Shown here: positions 1 to 10,820 of the stretch, in pieces | How the letters are laid out: the number at the start of each line of letters is the position of its first letter | Position numbering within the stretch: position 1 is the first letter of the stretch | Source: Branchiostoma floridae | Taxonomy: Eukaryota > Chordata > Leptocardii > Amphioxiformes > Branchiostomatidae | Direction of reading: 5' to 3' | Length of the DNA: 60,000 bases | Assembly (NCBI RefSeq): GCF_000003815.2 | Contig: NC_049984.1 | Coordinates: 25,805,330-25,865,329 of the forward strand | Notes under the pieces: generated by a model | What the model saw: only the letters and a program-made list of their open reading frames with translations | Database searches by the model: none | Told to the model about the DNA's origin: nothing | Position numbers and translations under genes: made by a program

Positions 1-330
1 CAGAACAGAAGCACTTCTCCTGATCAATGCGCATAAACATCTGGAATGCTGATGACTTTAAATGAAACTCTTACATACAGATTACTCGTCGAAAATTACG
101 AAAGAAAATCATTTAATAGTAAAAAGCAAACAAAAGAATCAAATATAACCGCACATCAATTGCACGTTCCATTCTTTACTGCACTATTTTATGGCGGCGC
201 TTGTGTATATTTCGTCTGGGGACGGTATTCGGTGGCGGCTGGATGATGACGTGTACAGCGCACCGAGGGTTACATAGGGGTTTTTCGAACTCTTTAAAAA
301 AAACTCGACACGTTAGGCCATGTTGATTTT
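1..330 (-). repeat. dispersed repeat R1, copy 1 (cut by window edge)
   Basis: This stretch matches the segment at about 20440-20800 in inverted orientation across its whole length, including the blocks around 'atggcggcgcttgtgtata' and 'ccagatgtttatgcgca'. A third, shorter copy lies at 50755-50836. An open frame at 46-246 is part of this repeat and is not conserved between copies, so I do not call it a gene. The family type is unknown. Confidence 0.75.
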
Positions 331-336
331 ATTATA

Positions 337-667
337 CACGCGGCTAATCCAATAGTTTTAAAGCCTTGTAGATTAAAAAAAATAAATTTTTAGTACTCAA
401 ATGGCTTTCTAGTCTCTGCCCCCTGGTTTTGCTATGAAATTCAAGTGATAAAGGTATCGCACACTTTGGAATCTTGACGTCATAGCGTCTAACTCTAAGA
501 TCAAGAGAACGGTGAAAAGGGAATTTTCTCGGTCCCCGACTTTCGCGGCTAATCCAATAGTTTTAAAGCCTTGTAGAAAGGTAACCAAGTAAGTTTTAGT
601 ACTAAAATGACTTTCTTCTTTCTGTCCACTGGTTTTATTATAAAAGTAAAGCACACTTTGGAATCTT
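337..667 (+). repeat. ~200-bp satellite, array 1 (left flank of LINE insertion)
   Basis: About one and a half monomers of a satellite are visible. Landmarks are 'ctaatccaatagtttt', 'aaagccttgtag', 'gtactcaaatggctttct' and 'cacactttggaatctt', with the full TGACGTCA palindrome at 476-483. The same landmarks recur at 4689-5185 and, reversed, at 16415-17400. Corresponding points lie 192 bp apart here. The array stops abruptly at 667, where the LINE 3' end begins. Confidence 0.8.
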
Positions 668-825
668 ATTGTTTATTGTTAAAATGACACCCATTAGTGA
701 ATACACATGTGCATCCACTACTCTTCCTGGGGTCATACATTAAAACATATACATTACATTGGTACACATACACATAACATTACATAGTATATACATATTT
801 ACATCAATTTCAAAGTGATACCAGT

Positions 826-3240
826 TCAGAATGTTTGAGTCCTTTTTAGCCTGTCTTTGATGAGTAGTTTGAAGGATGATGGAACGGATGATCTGATATG
901 TTGTGGAAGAGTGTTGTAGGATTTTGAGCACCGGTAGAGAAAAGACTTCCTTGCAGCTGTTGTTTTTGGTTTTGGTAGTTTGAAGTCATTGCGTTTTGCG
1001 GATCTTGTGCTGTAGGTGTGTTGGTGAGATATGAGATGTAGTTTACTGTAAAGAGTGGAAGGTTGGTTGAAGTAGAGTATTTTATGGAAAGTACACATGT
1101 TGGTAACGTAAAGTCTCTCCATAACCGTCTGCCACGATAAGACGCTATTCATCTGCCTGACCGATATGCGGTAAGATCCAAGAATAAGTCTTCCCGCCTT
1201 ATTCTGCATTACTTGTAGTATGTTGATGTTCTTCTGTGAAGTAGAAGTCCAAACCGCTGTGCAGTAGTCCAGGTGTGACAAGGTAAGTGTTTCGGTCAAC
1301 AATTTCAGTAACGACTGATCCAAGTATGCCGCACTTCTTCTGATGGCGCCCAATGATCGAGCCATTTTCTTAGTAGTGTCTTTTATGTGGAGGTCCCATG
1401 TAAGACACTCGTCCAATGTACTCCCCAATAGCTTCATAGTTGTAACTTGTTGTATAGGACTCCCGTCAGCAGATAAGTTGAGTTCAGGTTTCTTTGACAT
1501 TTTTGGTTTACTCCCAATCAACATACACTTGGTCTTTTTTGCATTCAAGAAGAGTTTGTTTAAACGCACCCATTCACATATGTTATTCATGTCTGTCTGT
1601 AACTTAACCTTAACTGTCTCAACTGATGGCGCACACGCATATGCTGATGTATCGTCTGCGTACATGGCGGGGGTGGTCTCCGTCACGGTAAGTGGCAAGC
1701 CGTTGGTAAAGATCGTAAACAACAACGGACCAAGGCAACTCCCTTGGGGAACGCCACAGTGTATCTCTCTGAAGGTTGAATTCGTGCCGTTGAAGTGTAC
1801 ACACTGTTTTCTCCCTGCCAAGTAACTGCCCATCCAACCAACCGCTGTATCTGAGAAACCGTAGCATGTCAGTTTTTGCAACAAATGACTGTGATCCACC
1901 AAGTCAAAAGCAGCGGAGAAATCCAGAAAGATGACCCCGACGATGTTCCCCTGGTCGATTTTACAGTACCAGTCATCAACTAGTTGCAAGAGTGCAGTCC
2001 CAGTGGAGTGATGCTTCCTGTAGGCGTGCTGGTAAGGTGACATCAGGGCGTTCCCTTGAAAATAGTCCGATATTTGAGAACTGACAACTTTCTCCATTAC
2101 TTTACTAAAGGCAGGCAGGAGACTAATTGGCCTGCTGTTCGGTCCGCTTAAACGAGCCGTTGCCGACTTGGGTAAGGGAACAACCTTGGCTCTTTTCCAT
2201 GCCGTCGGATAAACAGAGGTAGTAAGCGATAAGTTTATAATGTAGCACAGTGGTCTTGCAATATGGTCGGCAGCTAACTTTAACAGGTTGTTGTCAACTT
2301 GGTCTAGACCAGTAGCTTTCCCATCCGACAAGGACAAAAGGTGTTTGCGGATTTGTTCGTGGTGTACAGGTTTGAACTGGAAACTACAGTCTTTTCCCGC
2401 CATGATCTTATCCCTTATCAGCCCGAGAAGGTCCCCATCTGCTTGCGAGTTGAACCCCTCCCTCAGAGAGTTCACCTTCTGTGTAAAGAATGAATTGAAG
2501 TAGTCGGCTATGTCTCCCGCCTTAGTGAGGATCACTCCGTCACGTTCTACAGCACAGGCCGACTGAGAAGGTCCCCTGCCCATTATTCCATTTAGCGTTC
2601 TCCACATTTCCTTTGGGTTGTTTCTGGACTCCGCTATTTTAGATTTGAAAAACGCAGCTTTCTTTTTCCGGTTTAGTTTGACAACTGTATTCCTTAGTTT
2701 CTTGTATATACTCATATCCGAAGCAAGGCCTGTTGCATGGGCTTCTCTTCTGGCGTCATCCCTGAGCCTCATTACTTCTCTGAGTTCGTCGTCCAGCCAA
2801 CCTGCCGGATTCGATCTAACGGTCCGTTTTCGGACGGGAGCATGTTGATCAGCTATGTTGCAGAACATTGTTGTAAAGACATCCAGCGCTTCATTTACGT
2901 CTGACTCGTCATGTACAATGTGCCATGGCACCATACTGATGTTGTGTTGAAAGTCGTCTCGGTGGAACTTGCTGTAGGACCTTTTGTAGACTACACGTGG
3001 TTGAGTCTTTGGGGCCTTAGTTTTCCTAGTCAAGTAGATAATGTTGTGGTCTGAAAAGCCCACAGGCGTTGATTTAGCTGATGTACACTTTTCCTGGCAG
3101 TTTGTAAAGGCCAGATCAATACAGGTAGCTGTTCTATGATTCCTCCTGTTAACTGCAATCCTGGTAGGGTCTGTCACCGTTTGAAATAGGTTGCATCTTA
3201 CTGCAGTTTGTGCTAAACGTTCCTTCAGTGAACACTCTGA
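826..3240 (-). pseudogene. LINE ORF2, end of endonuclease plus reverse transcriptase
   Basis: A long frame of about 800 residues carries the last AP-endonuclease motif near its start (GFSDHNI, about 3060-3040). It is followed by the reverse transcriptase palm: FLDFSAAFD, then CGVPQGSCLGPLLF, then the catalytic YADD box at 1662-1651. A thumb and C-terminal region ending in a PSSFK-type tail typical of CR1/L2 elements closes it. The enzyme would copy element RNA at a nicked chromosomal site. No ATG starts this frame; it continues upstream as WSNSECSLKERL (about 3249-3214), which shows it is the downstream part of the endonuclease frame. This is one of the longest uninterrupted coding stretches in the window, so the insertion is probably fairly young. 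Confidence 0.9.
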
Positions 3241-3244
3241 GTTG

Positions 3245-3772
3245 GACCAGTCAACTAGTCAACTAGTCCCCTAGTACGAAGACCTCTTTGTTCGCGTCTG
3301 TTGCGTTGTCAATGGCATCCAGGATGCCGTCGAAATACTGAACTGAGGATCCAGGCGGTCTATAAATACAGCTGACCAGCATTGGTTTGGACCGTGGTAC
3401 ATTAACCTCTAGCCACAACATCTCGACATTATCATTTTCAAGTTCATTTCTTTCTTTCCAAGAAAACCCGTCCCGTATTAGAAAGGCCACACCCCCTCCA
3501 TGCCGATTACGATTCTTCCTGACCACTGACCACCCATCAGGGCACAGTTCGTTGTCGTTTACACTAGAGTCCAGGTGTGTTTCAGTCAGCGCAAGAATGT
3601 GAAAACTGTTATGGTCCAGTAATCCCTGCAGTTCGTGGGTTTTGTTTCTCCAGCTGCAGATGTTCAGATGGCCCAAGTGAATTCCCTTTTTAGGTAAGTG
3701 TAAGTCTGTTGGACCTGGATTGGTATCTATGTCTCCACATAGTAGACTATCAATACACACATGACTACTTTA
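3245..3772 (-). pseudogene. LINE ORF2, AP-type endonuclease N-terminal part
   Basis: About 165 codons with the order expected of an exonuclease-endonuclease-phosphatase fold: HLNICSW, LALTETHLD (catalytic Glu), GGGVAFLIRDG, SCIYRPPGS and VFVLGD. The frame then hits stops inside a duplicated 8-bp motif, tcaactag tcaactag, at about 3250-3266, exactly where family members continue GD-F-N-V-D-W. The reverse transcriptase frame resumes one phase away. The first codon of the open stretch is not ATG and an in-frame TAA lies just upstream, so the true start has been lost or the domain was once joined to an upstream ORF. In life this domain nicks target DNA to prime reverse transcription. Confidence 0.85.
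3710..3739 (-). other. 2A-like ribosome-skipping motif at LINE ORF2 N-terminus
   Basis: The minus strand encodes CGDIDTNPGP immediately before the endonuclease. It matches the 2A consensus D-x-E-x-N-P-G-P except for Asp in place of Glu. Such motifs are known at the N-termini of ORF2 in APE-type LINEs of sea urchins and lancelets, where they release an upstream peptide co-translationally. Whether the D-for-E variant works here is unknown. Confidence 0.65.
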
Positions 3773-4688
3773 ACTGGACAATCGCAGTTTGCATAACTCA
3801 GGTGTTGTTTTGTTTTCATGATTGGCACATGTGGAAATAGTGTACTTAGACAGTACTGGCCCATTGTTATACACATCTTTGGTACATGTTTAGTTTTTAC
3901 AATAATCCAAGAACCATCATCAATCTCGTGTTTACTTAACTGACCGATACATTCATGTGTGCTATGAGATGACCTATACACAGTTCTGGATATTGGTAGC
4001 AAGATTGAAAGACATACTATATATACTGTGTACAGGCTGGCGAGCGACGGCACTTTACTTGAAATCTTCAATGTTTGTAACTTACAATAGCAGCAACTTA
4101 TTTCTCACTCTTAACTAGCTACAAGTATAACAACAGTGATAGACATATAACCCTAAAAATTACTATCTAAAAGCTGGTACATAACAAGCAACAGTCAAGG
4201 AATGAAACGCAATGATCTTCTCAAATTTGCAGCTGTTTTGAATTTACATAACAATGGGGTTAAAATGCTTATACTAAACGCTTACAGATCAATTACAAAA
4301 CAGATCACAGGAAAATTTACTACTACTCTATCTAACACTGCACTCAATCTAACGTGGTCATACTACAGTAAAATATTGCACAGACTAGGAGTAAAATAGC
4401 ACAGATTATTATAAAGGTAGTGCAGGGAGGTAAGAGGTCTTCAGAGGCGTGCCCTCCCCACTATTCTCATCAACAATGGTGGGGTTAACAGACTATCAAA
4501 TATAGCAATTTGCAGAAATAGTTATGTAAAAATGATACAACTAGGTTGTTCTTGGGTATCTAAGTATTGAATTGGATACAACAAAGAGCATAGATTAGCA
4601 AAGGAAATGGTTGGATTTTTGTGGATTGATAATGAACTTTTCTTGGAACAAAAAATATGGCTACCTGTAAGCTGATGACCTCTGACCC
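3773..4688 (-). other. 5' region of the LINE, no recognisable protein
   Basis: A minus-strand frame at 4071-3727 overlaps the endonuclease in another phase but resembles nothing I recognise and lacks zinc-knuckle motifs. It may be UTR or a decayed ORF1. Nothing else stands out up to the satellite boundary at 4689. Confidence 0.4.
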
Positions 4689-5185
4689 ATCTTGACGTCA
4701 AAGCGTCTAAGATCAAGACAAAGTGAAAAAGGAACTTTCTGGGTCCTCGAATTTCGCGCTTAATCCGATAGTTTAAAACCTTGTAGTAAGGTAACAAAGT
4801 AATTTCTAGAGCTCAAATGGCTATCTGGTCTCTGTCCCCTGTTTTAACTATAAAAATTAAGTAATAGAAGTAACGCCCACTTTGGAATCTTGACGTCATA
4901 GCATCTAAGATCCAGACAACGGTGAAAAAGGAACTTTCCGGGCCCCGACTTTTGCGGTTAATCTAATAGTTTAAAGCCTTGTAGTAAGCCTTAAAGGTAA
5001 CGGAGTAATTTTTAGTACTCAAATTGCCTTCTACTGTCTGCCCACTGGTTTTACTATGAAATCCATGTGATAAAAAGCTAATACACACTTTGGAATCTTG
5101 ACGTCATAGCGTATAAGATCAAGACAACGGTGAAAAATGAACTTTCCGGGGTCCCGGACTTTCGTGGCTAACCCAATTCGATTGT
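4689..5185 (+). repeat. ~200-bp satellite, array 2
   Basis: About two and a half head-to-tail monomers in the same orientation as array 1. The 'cttgacgtca' landmark falls at 4691, 4889 and 5097, giving periods of 198 and 208 bp. Each landmark contains a perfect TGACGTCA, the palindromic cAMP-response-element core. Shared blocks include 'gaactttccgggg', 'ttaaagccttgtag' and 'acactttggaatcttgacg'. Confidence 0.85.
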
Positions 5186-5189
5186 AGCT

Positions 5190-7260
5190 TTAGTTTCTGC
5201 CACTCCACACAAGTTAACGTCTTTAAACAGGGCAGGATGAATGCAGCGAATGCAGAATATCTTTGGCATTACATATGCATACTTTCTGGATTTCAAAATT
5301 CTCGTTGGTATTTTATCTTCCACGAAGGAAACTGTATGTACGGTATGAAGTATGAACCATCTCTTAAACAATCCGAATAGCGAATCCCTACGGTCCTTAC
5401 ACACACCCGCTTAAAAAGAATTTAAACTGCACCACGCGGCGCATAAAAATCATCGAGCTCTCAGATTCATGCGACCGCCGAAAATTGGCACCATGCTTCC
5501 GTCTTTTGCAACGCGTATTTATCTATTTGACAAAAGTCTTCTTTATGCAATGGCTGTTACCATGTGACCTGTACTTGGCAATTCTCTGTCAATTGGGGCA
5601 AAAACGTGCAATAAAGGTCTTCATTCATTCAAAAACATTTTTCTTTTACGTCGAAAAATGGAAATAGCCTGGTTCTTCAGTGACTCAGTAAGGCTTATAA
5701 CAGTAACATATGCTCTGTACCTGGTATCGACTAGTCTATCGTTGCTTGCGCATACACAGGCTCGCTCCGGGACCTAAGCTTTCTTTCGCACCTGGTAAGA
5801 TTTGTACGCTGTAGGAGTTACTTGTAAATTGGCCGCCCGCGTGAAAATCCTGCTGCGATAAATTTTTACCGGGTGCAAAGGATAACCTCGACGGCAGAGA
5901 TCATCATCTGTTCCGGATCGAGCCCAGCCGAGCCACGAAAGACTGAATACCAATAGAGTTACTGTGATATCTTGATAGCTAGAAAATATGTCATGATTTC
6001 ATTCACAGACATCCATTAATACGATTTCTCATGCTATTATGTCATCTAGAGAAATAAGATTCAAAATGTGGTTAAATGACTTGTGCTTTGTTGCGAAATG
6101 ACTTGTGCCTTATTGTGAAACGACTCACCTTTAGGCGAAATGACTCGACTCTGGCGAACTGACGAAATGACTTGTTACCCCCACAGAGACATCACCACAT
6201 AAAGTATGATTCTCATCAGAACGTCATCAAAAAGACTAGACCATAGGTGTATGTATTAAGGAACACAACTTCAGTAATGTGCTGGTTGTTAAGCCTAATT
6301 AAATCACGCTTCCTAGCGATCCTCGGGTGAAGCACTGTTACATACACGTGGACTTTTTCCTACTCACTCGTGTGAACACCGAGAAGCCGTCTTTCCTCTC
6401 TCTGGGCTATGGGCATAAAATACAACACAGGGTATTCCGTATAACCCGCGGTACCAGCCCGACCGTGGATAGGGTCGCCCGGAGGGTATTTACCATACAG
6501 AAAACAACATACGTTTTATCTATTCATTCATTTATTCATTCGTTTGGCTGATATACGTTTGAATGCGAGATGCGGAATTTGATGTCAATTGTAATAACAT
6601 CAATTCCAACGCCCGAATCCAGTAATCGAATTTTCAACAGCAGTGCACTCGAATATTCTATGGAAGCCCTTGTCGTAACTGTGTTACCACCCCATGTAAT
6701 AACCCAATATATCATCCGGTCTGGAACACCCGTATCAAACGTTATCGTGTCCCAGGTATGACACGAATTAATTGCCCAACAACACAACCCCTGGCTGAAT
6801 AATGTCGGTTTATTCAGTGGTTGTAGAAATCGCCCAGGTCTGATGGCAGCATACCAAGTCGGGAGGTCACTAACCTAGGGTATCTGCCATTAATGGAGGC
6901 ATCGACAGTTTTCATGCTTCACCGGCTACAGTAGCTGACGACGATGTTTTTTGCACGTACAACTTAAACATACATCATCGAAACAATGAAGAAGCGGCTC
7001 TGGCCCTGACCTCTGACAGGCTATACAAGCGGAACAACAGGTTTTCAACGGAGAGTTGAGCGGAGTGAAGCTAAAACTAGACACACGTCTGAGAGGTGCA
7101 GGCGACATCCCTGTCTTGAGAAGTGTATAGGACAACCTTGTCTCCACTGCAAGGCTCGGTAAGAGAAACGAGGCATTCTATTGAGATTGCTTCCGTTTGT
7201 TTCGTGTTTCATCTGTCGCACAAACGCACCAAACCACATTCTCCCGCAAAGCACGTCAGA
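5190..7260. other. no gene seen
   Basis: Only short frames without recognisable motifs. The stretch contains a degenerate short tandem repeat (6064-6176) and an ATTC-rich simple stretch near 6520-6542. I cannot assign anything else. Confidence 0.5.
6064..6176. repeat. degenerate short tandem repeat
   Basis: Four to five imperfect copies of a motif like 'gcgaaatgacttgtgcctt' occur in a row, with units of roughly 18-27 bp. The last copy ends in 'gaaatgacttgttaccccc'. Confidence 0.5.
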
Positions 7261-7437
7261 GACTACTCTCGAAGCAGAGGTTTGGCTTTGGTTGTTTTGT
7301 TGACATTTAAGGCGTTTTCGTTATTCTTACTGTTCGGACAGTGGACATGAAGAAAGCGGGACAAAATAGAAAGTCCGACTAAACCGCCTAAAACACATAA
7401 AAAAGATGGAGCCGTACCTCTGTTTGGAGAGTAGTCA
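7261..7437. mobile_element. short inverted-repeat element (MITE-like), copy A
   Basis: The left end 'gactactctcgaagcagaggt' is mirrored at the right end, where the reverse complement reads 'gactactctccaaacagaggt'. The element is 177 bp with no coding capacity. It shares its terminal sequence with the element at 8261-8397. No clear target duplication was seen. Confidence 0.55.
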
Positions 7438-8260
7438 ATAATGGCATGATACCGACTACCGAGGTGTTCTCAATACTGACTGGGATTTAAATAACGCCCT
7501 CCAAATAGCGCCATTTTGTACCAGAGGACTGGCCGTATGGAACTGTGCAGTATTGCCGTGCAGTATGCTTTAGACTCGATTGTAGTGTCGAAGACTACAC
7601 AAAGTAACGCAGCACCCAAATGGTTGCTGTTGACCGGTACCGCACGTAGATGACAAGAAAGTCGTGTCAGGTTGGGAACGAGAGCACTGCCTGCTGCGAC
7701 AGATAAATTTGTGCATTTATAAATCGGGTCTTATTTACACGGCAATGTCATACCATGTCAGTGCTCAGGTACACATCCTTGATCGACTTTTTACCAGATG
7801 GCTATCTCCGAATCCCACTTACTATTTAAGTCATTTTGACGTGATTTCTGGGCGAAATTAGTTTGATTAAGCCAGCATCACAATTCAAGCGAACGCAGAA
7901 TTACTAAGTTGTGGGCCTGTAGGGCATGAGTGGAGTGGACAGGTGCACCAAAAATAATGAAATAGACAGTAATTGTGTGATAGAGTCCAATCCCAGATCT
8001 CATGAAAAACTCGAAGTCCGTCGCCAAGCTGCGTCGGCCGAACCAGTAAAAATCGTCGGAAGCCCTTTACCTTTCTTTTCCACAGTGCCTCTAACTATGA
8101 CAAAGTTCAATCTACGTAGCTCCGTGCACAATACACTTCAAATGCGCATGCACAGCCTAAGGCGCTGGTACAGGTGCCAACATGAGGTCATCTTCCTCAC
8201 GACATCGCCATTATTCAAGGCTAAAACCACGCCTCCTTTGACGTGTGAAGCGGGTATCTT

Positions 8261-8397
8261 ACTCTTCAAGCAGAGGTTGGTGGGGAAGATTGTGCCCTTT
8301 CTAGCATATGTCCCGTTTGCTGTCGGCACTCTCTACCGGGGTACAGACATTAGATAGAAAGGGCACAACCTTCTCCACCAGCCTCTGCTTGGAGAGT
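8261..8397. mobile_element. short inverted-repeat element (MITE-like), copy B
   Basis: Two arms of about 43 bp (8261-8303 and 8353-8397) pair almost completely around a ~50-base spacer, sharing 'cagaggttggtgg' and 'ttgtgccctttct'. The outer ends match element A. It ends 150 bp upstream of the start codon of the cysteine-rich peptide gene and so may overlap its promoter region. Confidence 0.6.
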
Positions 8398-8546
8398 TGG
8401 GTCCCGAATGCGTCAAACTGCGATAAGAAATTGTGCCGGACTTGTAGATTTTGTGCCATTAGTGTTACAACTATTTCAAAAACCCATGTATAATGTAGTA
8501 AATGTAAATATATTTCCTGTACGTTATCTATACTCCGTAGATAACC

Positions 8547-9181
8547 ATGGGATACAAACTGGCGACGTTCCTGGGTCTGTCCGCCCTCGTGATTGTGCTG
8601 ATGGTGGACCAGGCAGACTCGGTGTGCTGCCCTGCAAGAAGGCAATGCCCTTCATGCCCACTGCGATGTGGCGATGGAACAAGGGTGAGCGTCTTTCTCT
8701 TCTTGTTATGACAACTCTTGTGGAATTGTCAAGCAATGTGTCCCTGTAAAATAGATAAACATTACAACACGATGTATTCCATATCACCGAGGAACCAGGC
8801 CGATCGCGCGTAGGATCATCCGACGGCCGGGAAAACACAAGGTTCACTACAAAATGCGCCTGAAGTTGAGAACATTTTGTGTTCCCGAACAAATAATTGT
8901 GACAACAGTGTATACAGAAGCTCCGGCTCCAACGTTAACGACCGAACCTGGCGTTCAGATTATTCGATGCAAGCCCGTATGATAACAGTAGAAAAAAAGT
9001 GTGCAAATGAGTGATACGAAATAGAAAAGATGGTTCATTTCATATCAATATAATAATGAGCGATTGTAGTTGTACAGTCTCAATGACTATTCCTTGTTAT
9101 ACTCAGGCGGACCCCCACTGTGGGAAAGGGAGGTGCAACTCTGATGGGTGTAACTGTGCGGGTGGATGCAGGCCAACGTAA
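8547..9181 (+). CDS. secreted cysteine-rich peptide, two exons
   Basis: Exon 1 (8547-8684) starts at ATG in an excellent Kozak context (accATGG) and encodes 46 residues. A hydrophobic signal peptide (about residues 5-20, probable cleavage near 23-25) is followed by the Cys-rich start VCCPARRQCPSCPLRC. A GTGAGC donor follows at 8685. Exon 2 (9107-9181) follows the acceptor 'ttccttgttatactcag' in phase 0 and adds HCGKGRC..GCNC..GC before a TAA stop. The 70-residue product has ten cysteines spaced C-C-x5-C-x2-C-x3-C-x9-C-x4-C-x4-C-x-C-x3-C and a basic mature part (about +4), enough for five disulfides. A TATAAT-like sequence at 8489 could be a promoter element. I recognise no family. A cationic defence or signalling peptide is a guess; a secreted disulfide-rich protein is well supported. 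Single-exon gene finding would miss it. Confidence 0.7.
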
Positions 9182-9189
9182 GCTAACAC

Positions 9190-10555
9190 GAAGGGGGGTT
9201 GAAATCGTCTTTATTGACATATAAACGCAACACATTTGAAATCAACATACAAAATGGGTTAAAAAGAATACGAAACCTCGGCCGACCCCTTAATCAGAAT
9301 AGTAAAAATTCTGGAGGGCGCAAGGTAAAACGTAATGTGTGCATCCGACTTTTTTTATAAATGTAGTATTGCATAACGCTAAACACATCTTGGCGTGTAT
9401 TGCACTGATGCTTTTACAAGACTATTGCACTAAAATGAAAGTTATCTGCTAGAAAATAACCCAGATGGGGACTCCCACACAGGGGTTTTCTCGCACAATA
9501 TATTGCGTAGGACGAACACAAAGCACATTGACCTAGTATAGTCGTCGCTTTATTTTCAGCTTTCTGACATCGGCGTCCTTATTGCGTACAGCTGCAGGGC
9601 AGTCGTCCAATATGCTATTGATTGTTAACCTGTCCATCTCAAGCTTCATTGTGTTTTCATTGTGTCTCCCAACAGGGCTAGCCACTTTGTAATAACCACA
9701 GGCTAGTTACGTTAGGCTGCCCTCTCTGCGCATGCTGAACATGTCGCATTGATAAACAAACACGGAATTTATGCATGTGGGGAAAACAAATGATCTTTTT
9801 AAATAATCTTTCCCCCTTGTTTGGTTTCCGTGAATAATGTCTACAGGTTGAAGAATGGCCAAATATCAAAGCTGTTTATTCACGGAGAAGGAATGACGCA
9901 ATAGCAGACGTTTCGATGGCCGTCCTTTTACAGGGCATTACTGACTAGTTCGCTTTGCACTGCAGCTATCGGTGTCATTGCTTAAACTACGGCCGTAACT
10001 TTAACTTTAGATTCAGATTGTACCAAAACAATACATTGTGGACACTAGGCAACGAGGCTGGTATAGTGGTCACAGATAACGATACTATATACTACTACTG
10101 TTTAACAATATATGTATTTGATAAAATTCCTAACGGTTGGGACGGTATTATTAGCAGTGACTTTGAGCTGCAGTGCAAAGTGAGCCAGTCAGAATTGCAA
10201 TGAGGAAGGTGACAGGCGGTCGCCGAATTCTCGGCAGTTCTGTTGTTCTGTAAAGACTTTGTTGTTTTTTCTTACTTTGGCTTATTTGGACATATAACTA
10301 TAGTATAGCATGTGTCTATGATCTACCAGTCTAAACAATATGTATACATTATATAACCACCAGACTACATGGACAAGTGCGAATGTTTTTCCGGAGGTCG
10401 GCTGACACACTGAAAGGTGGACCTGAAAGTCATGTCGTCAACAAAGGCCAAGACCGGTAAGCTAGCTTCAATATCTGTCGCCCTAGTGTTATTGAAGATG
10501 TTAGTCTATTTATTTGTTTGTATTACATCCCCGCGTAGTACTCCAGGTTTGTACT
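9190..10555. other. no gene seen
   Basis: No frame with recognisable motifs. Near 9895-9945 the reverse complement reads like the 'aaggacggccatcgaaacgtctgct' type of hairpin motif found in Penelope- or DIRS-like elements, but nothing codes next to it. A comparable 'ctgaggaaggtctcagtatcgaaacgta' motif lies at about 13060-13085 on the minus strand. Confidence 0.4.
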
Positions 10556-10569
10556 GAACAGTACAAGGT

Positions 10570-10820
10570 TCATAAAATAACGCCCGGGAAGGGACCCTTC
10601 TCTTTTGGATAAGTGCGGTGGGTTCTTTTACGTGCTCGAGATGTAGCTCTCCTCAAACACGGGACATCCATTTAACGTTCTAACGGATCTGGAGGAACGG
10701 CCCTAGTCGTGTTAAGTGCCTTCCCCAAGGGCACAACATCGTTGACACATCAGCAGTTTCGAACCCGTTACCTCTGTGGTCAGCGTCAAACACCTTACCG
10801 ATTGTCCTACACGATACTTA
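10570..10820 (-). mobile_element. tRNA-derived SINE
   Basis: Read on the minus strand, the element starts with a tRNA-like head. An A-box-like TAGGACAATCGG lies at 10809-10798 and a B-box GGTTCGAAAC at about 10766-10757, spaced as in RNA polymerase III promoters. A body containing 'gcccttggggaaggcactt' and 'gacgtaaaagaacccacc'-type sequence follows. The tRNA head cannot fold into an intact tRNA, so this is a SINE and not a tRNA gene. Confidence 0.7.

Larger units (their letters stand above)
668..4688 (-). mobile_element. non-LTR retrotransposon (CR1/L2-like), one insertion in satellite
   Basis: The satellite breaks after 'ctttggaATCTT' (ends 667) and resumes at 4689 with 'ATCTTgacgtca', so a ~4.0-kb element appears to lie between 5-bp ATCTT target duplications. 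On the minus strand it reads: 5' region (4688-3773), N-terminal 2A-like motif, AP-type endonuclease, reverse transcriptase ending at 826, then a 3' UTR ending in an AATAAACAAT-type tail at 668-690. The C-terminal sequence and tail style suit the CR1/L2 group; the exact clade is an inference. The frame is broken between the two domains, so the copy is probably dead. The boundaries are inferred from the satellite flanks. Confidence 0.75.

Noticed and set aside
46-246. 66-codon plus-strand frame as a gene
   Set aside because: It lies in dispersed repeat R1 and is not conserved in the second copy.
7926-8357. 143-codon plus-strand frame as a gene
   Set aside because: It runs through the inverted-repeat element at 8261-8397 and has no protein signature.
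10740-10815. tRNA gene
   Set aside because: A and B boxes are present, but the sequence cannot fold as a tRNA and continues into a SINE body.
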